Source: Paludibaculum sp.
GTDB taxonomy: Bacteria; Acidobacteriota; Terriglobia; Bryobacterales; Bryobacteraceae
DNA: 64,000 nt
NCBI GenBank assembly: GCA_029973955.1
Contig: JARKQJ010000198.1
Location: 1 to 64,000, forward strand
Direction of reading: 5' to 3'
The position numbers and the translations under genes are program-made. Of the stretch, positions 62,658-64,000 are shown piece after piece; position 1 is the stretch's first letter; each line of letters starts with the position of its first letter. A model generated the notes under the pieces. That model had not been told where the DNA came from, ran no database searches, and saw nothing but the letters and a program-made list of their open reading frames with translations.

Positions 62658-64000
62658 TCACTTGGCCCACACAGGCATGCTGTTGTTGCCCTGAGTGGTA
62701 AGCTGCTTAACCTCGGTCCCATCGGCGAGCATCGTGAAAATCTGGCTTCCCCCGGCGCGGTTGGAAGAGAAGACCAAGTGGCGCCCGTCGGGGGCCCAAG
62801 TGGGATTCTCATTCCTGCCTTGTCCGTGGGTAAGCTGCACGGTCTCCCGGGAGGCGACGTCCATAATGAAGACGTTCCAGTTTCCGGGGGCAAATCCTCT
62901 GGTCCAGGCAAACGCGATGTGTTGACCGTTCGGATTCCAGGCGGGGTTGGAAGCCTCGCCTTCTCCTGTGGTCAAGCGCTCGACGTCCGCGCCGTCCATA
63001 TTCATTCTATAAATTTGTTGGAGTCCGCCGCGCCCGCTGACGAAGACCATGTCGGTGCCGGTCTTGGGATTGACCTTGGGTTCGACTTCGATGGCGCGGG
63101 AGTTGGAGAGGCGGCGGGGGTTACCGCCGTCGAGGCCGGCGATGTAGAGCTGGGCGAAGCCGCTGATGGTGGAGGAGTAGAGAATCTGCTGGCCGTCGGG
63201 GGTGAAGGACGGGGTGGCGTTCATGGAGGCCTGGGAGTTGCGGAAGGGGATGAAGCGGCCGGTTTCGGTGGAGTACATCATGATCTGCGGCTGGCCCTTG
63301 GCGTAAGTGGTGAAGGCGAGGCGGCGGCCATCGGGGCTGATGGCGGGCATGGTGGTGATGGAGCCGAAGCGAGTGAGCTGCTTCTGGTTGGAGCCGTCGA
63401 AATCCATGACCCAGATCTCCTTGGAGCCGCTGCGATTGGAGACGTAATAGATCTTGCTGCCGGCGAGGGAGGGGACGCCGAACTGCTGGAGGATATCGGC
63501 GGCGTACTGGTGGGCGGCCTGGCGGGCGCCGTCCTCGGTGAGGGGGCCGGAGTAGAGCTTGCGGAAGATCTTGGCGCCGGCGACGTCAGGTACGGCGGTG
63601 TTGTAGAGATGGCCGAAGGCGACGAACTGGCCGCCCTGTTCGGCGAGGTAGCCGAAGCCGACGTAGTTGGCGTTGACGGGGGCGCCGGCCCAATCGGCGA
63701 GGCAGCGGCCGCCGCAGGAGGTGGCGGGGGCGCCGCGGAGGTCGCCTTCCTGCTGGGGCGGGTTGAGGGGATAGAAGCTCTTGGCGGCCATGTTGAGCAT
63801 GCCGGAGCGCTGGATGTCTTCAAAGACGGTGCTGTTAAAGACGGCGGCGAACTGGGTGGTGGCGCCGGCGCCGCGGAAGTCGGGCAGGGCGATGACCTTT
63901 TTGGTGCCGCCGGTCAGCTTGATGACGATGTCGCTTTGGCTCTGGCTGAAGGCGGCGGCCGCCAACAGGGCGAGGGAAACAAGAATGGCAGAGATTGTTT
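62658..64000 (-). CDS. tolB: Tol-Pal protein TolB, N-terminus cut by the window edge
   Basis: The frame is open to the right window end; the visible N-terminal part ISAILVSLALLAAAAFSQ is the hydrophobic core of a signal peptide, so only a few residues are missing. It has the TolB N-terminal domain (DIVIKLTGGTKKVIALPDFR) and a C-terminal six-bladed propeller of WD40-like repeats: SKIYYVSNRSGSKEIWVMDF, MPAISPDGRRLAFTTYAKGQ, NPTWAPDGRHLVFSSNRAGG. TolB works in the periplasm in envelope constriction and stabilisation. The pal gene is 59 bases downstream. tolQRA are presumably beyond the window. Confidence 0.95.
   Translation of the reverse strand, partial: TISAILVSLALLAAAAFSQSQSDIVIKLTGGTKKVIALPDFRGAGATTQFAAVFNSTVFEDIQRSGMLNMAAKSFYPLNPPQQEGDLRGAPATSCGGRCLADWAGAPVNANYVGFGYLAEQGGQFVAFGHLYNTAVPDVAGAKIFRKLYSGPLTEDGARQAAHQYAADILQQFGVPSLAGSKIYYVSNRSGSKEIWVMDFDGSNQKQLTRFGSITTMPAISPDGRRLAFTTYAKGQPQIMMYSTETGRFIPFRNSQASMNATPSFTPDGQQILYSSTISGFAQLYIAGLDGGNPRRLSNSRAIEVEPKVNPKTGTDMVFVSGRGGLQQIYRMNMDGADVERLTTGEGEASNPAWNPNGQHIAFAWTRGFAPGNWNVFIMDVASRETVQLTHGQGRNENPTWAPDGRHLVFSSNRAGGSQIFTMLADGTEVKQLTTQGNNSMPVWAK

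Overview
The window is GC-rich chromosomal DNA from a diderm bacterium. I place it with moderate confidence in the Acidobacteriota, near Solibacter/Bryobacterales. Reasons: a large secreted beta-propeller protein (30878-33829) ends in what looks like the Solibacter-type C-terminal domain (TIGR03437, recalled from memory); there are many secreted TPR and lipocalin-like proteins whose signal peptides end in AQ or AAP; a Tad pilus system, a tolB-pal-cpoB cluster and a fused aroD-aroE are present. Codon and base use is homogeneous except at about 44.4-45.35 kb, which is visibly less GC-rich. I found no rRNA, tRNA, CRISPR array, insertion sequence or integrase.

Layout. 0-5 kb: hairpin repeats, a sigma-54-type activator overlapping a glycosyltransferase, then envelope or secreted proteins. 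5.3-8.9 kb: heat-shock cluster dnaK-dnaJ-hspR on the minus strand, whose candidate promoter lies inside the start of the divergent modA. 9.6-12.9 kb: amidase, small membrane protein, DAHP synthase, divergent peptide deformylase, and a PilZ protein preceded by a hairpin-rich leader. 12.9-18.3 kb: a two-gene minus-strand unit coding for a secreted dikinase with glucan-water-dikinase-like domain order and a secreted beta-lactamase-fold protein, then a cupin-like protein. 18.4-30.8 kb: a 13-gene minus-strand Tad/Flp pilus operon (DUF192, TadD, Flp, a polytopic membrane protein, CpaB, secretin, TadG, two TadE-like pseudopilins, CpaE, CpaF, TadB, TadC) with no prepilin peptidase in the window.

30.9-46.7 kb: beta-propeller protein, Gfo/Idh/MocA oxidoreductase divergent from a hexuronate-type MFS carrier, a second hairpin-repeat array, a secreted ADP-ribosylglycohydrolase-family protein, and a tightly packed hutU-hutI-ftcD-lipA run. 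Behind lipA lie two secreted proteins of unknown function, then a decayed copy of the lipA 3' end, then small secreted and membrane proteins. 46.7-52 kb: an aminotransferase preceded by a 1264-residue secreted TPR protein with a glycine-rich hydrophobic segment and an unrecognised C-terminal domain, an architecture recalling polymorphic toxins.

52-64 kb: an ATP/ADP-translocase-like carrier, a sortase with its neighbour, a second beta-lactamase-fold protein, a GGDEF-EAL protein, bifunctional AroDE, a DeoC-fold protein that has lost its catalytic residues, a CBM9-like secreted protein, and cpoB-pal-tolB, with tolB running off the right end. The most interesting items are the secreted dikinase pair, the 1264-residue protein, the lipA 3' duplication, the DeoC pseudo-enzyme, the leader upstream of pilZ, and the two hairpin-repeat arrays.
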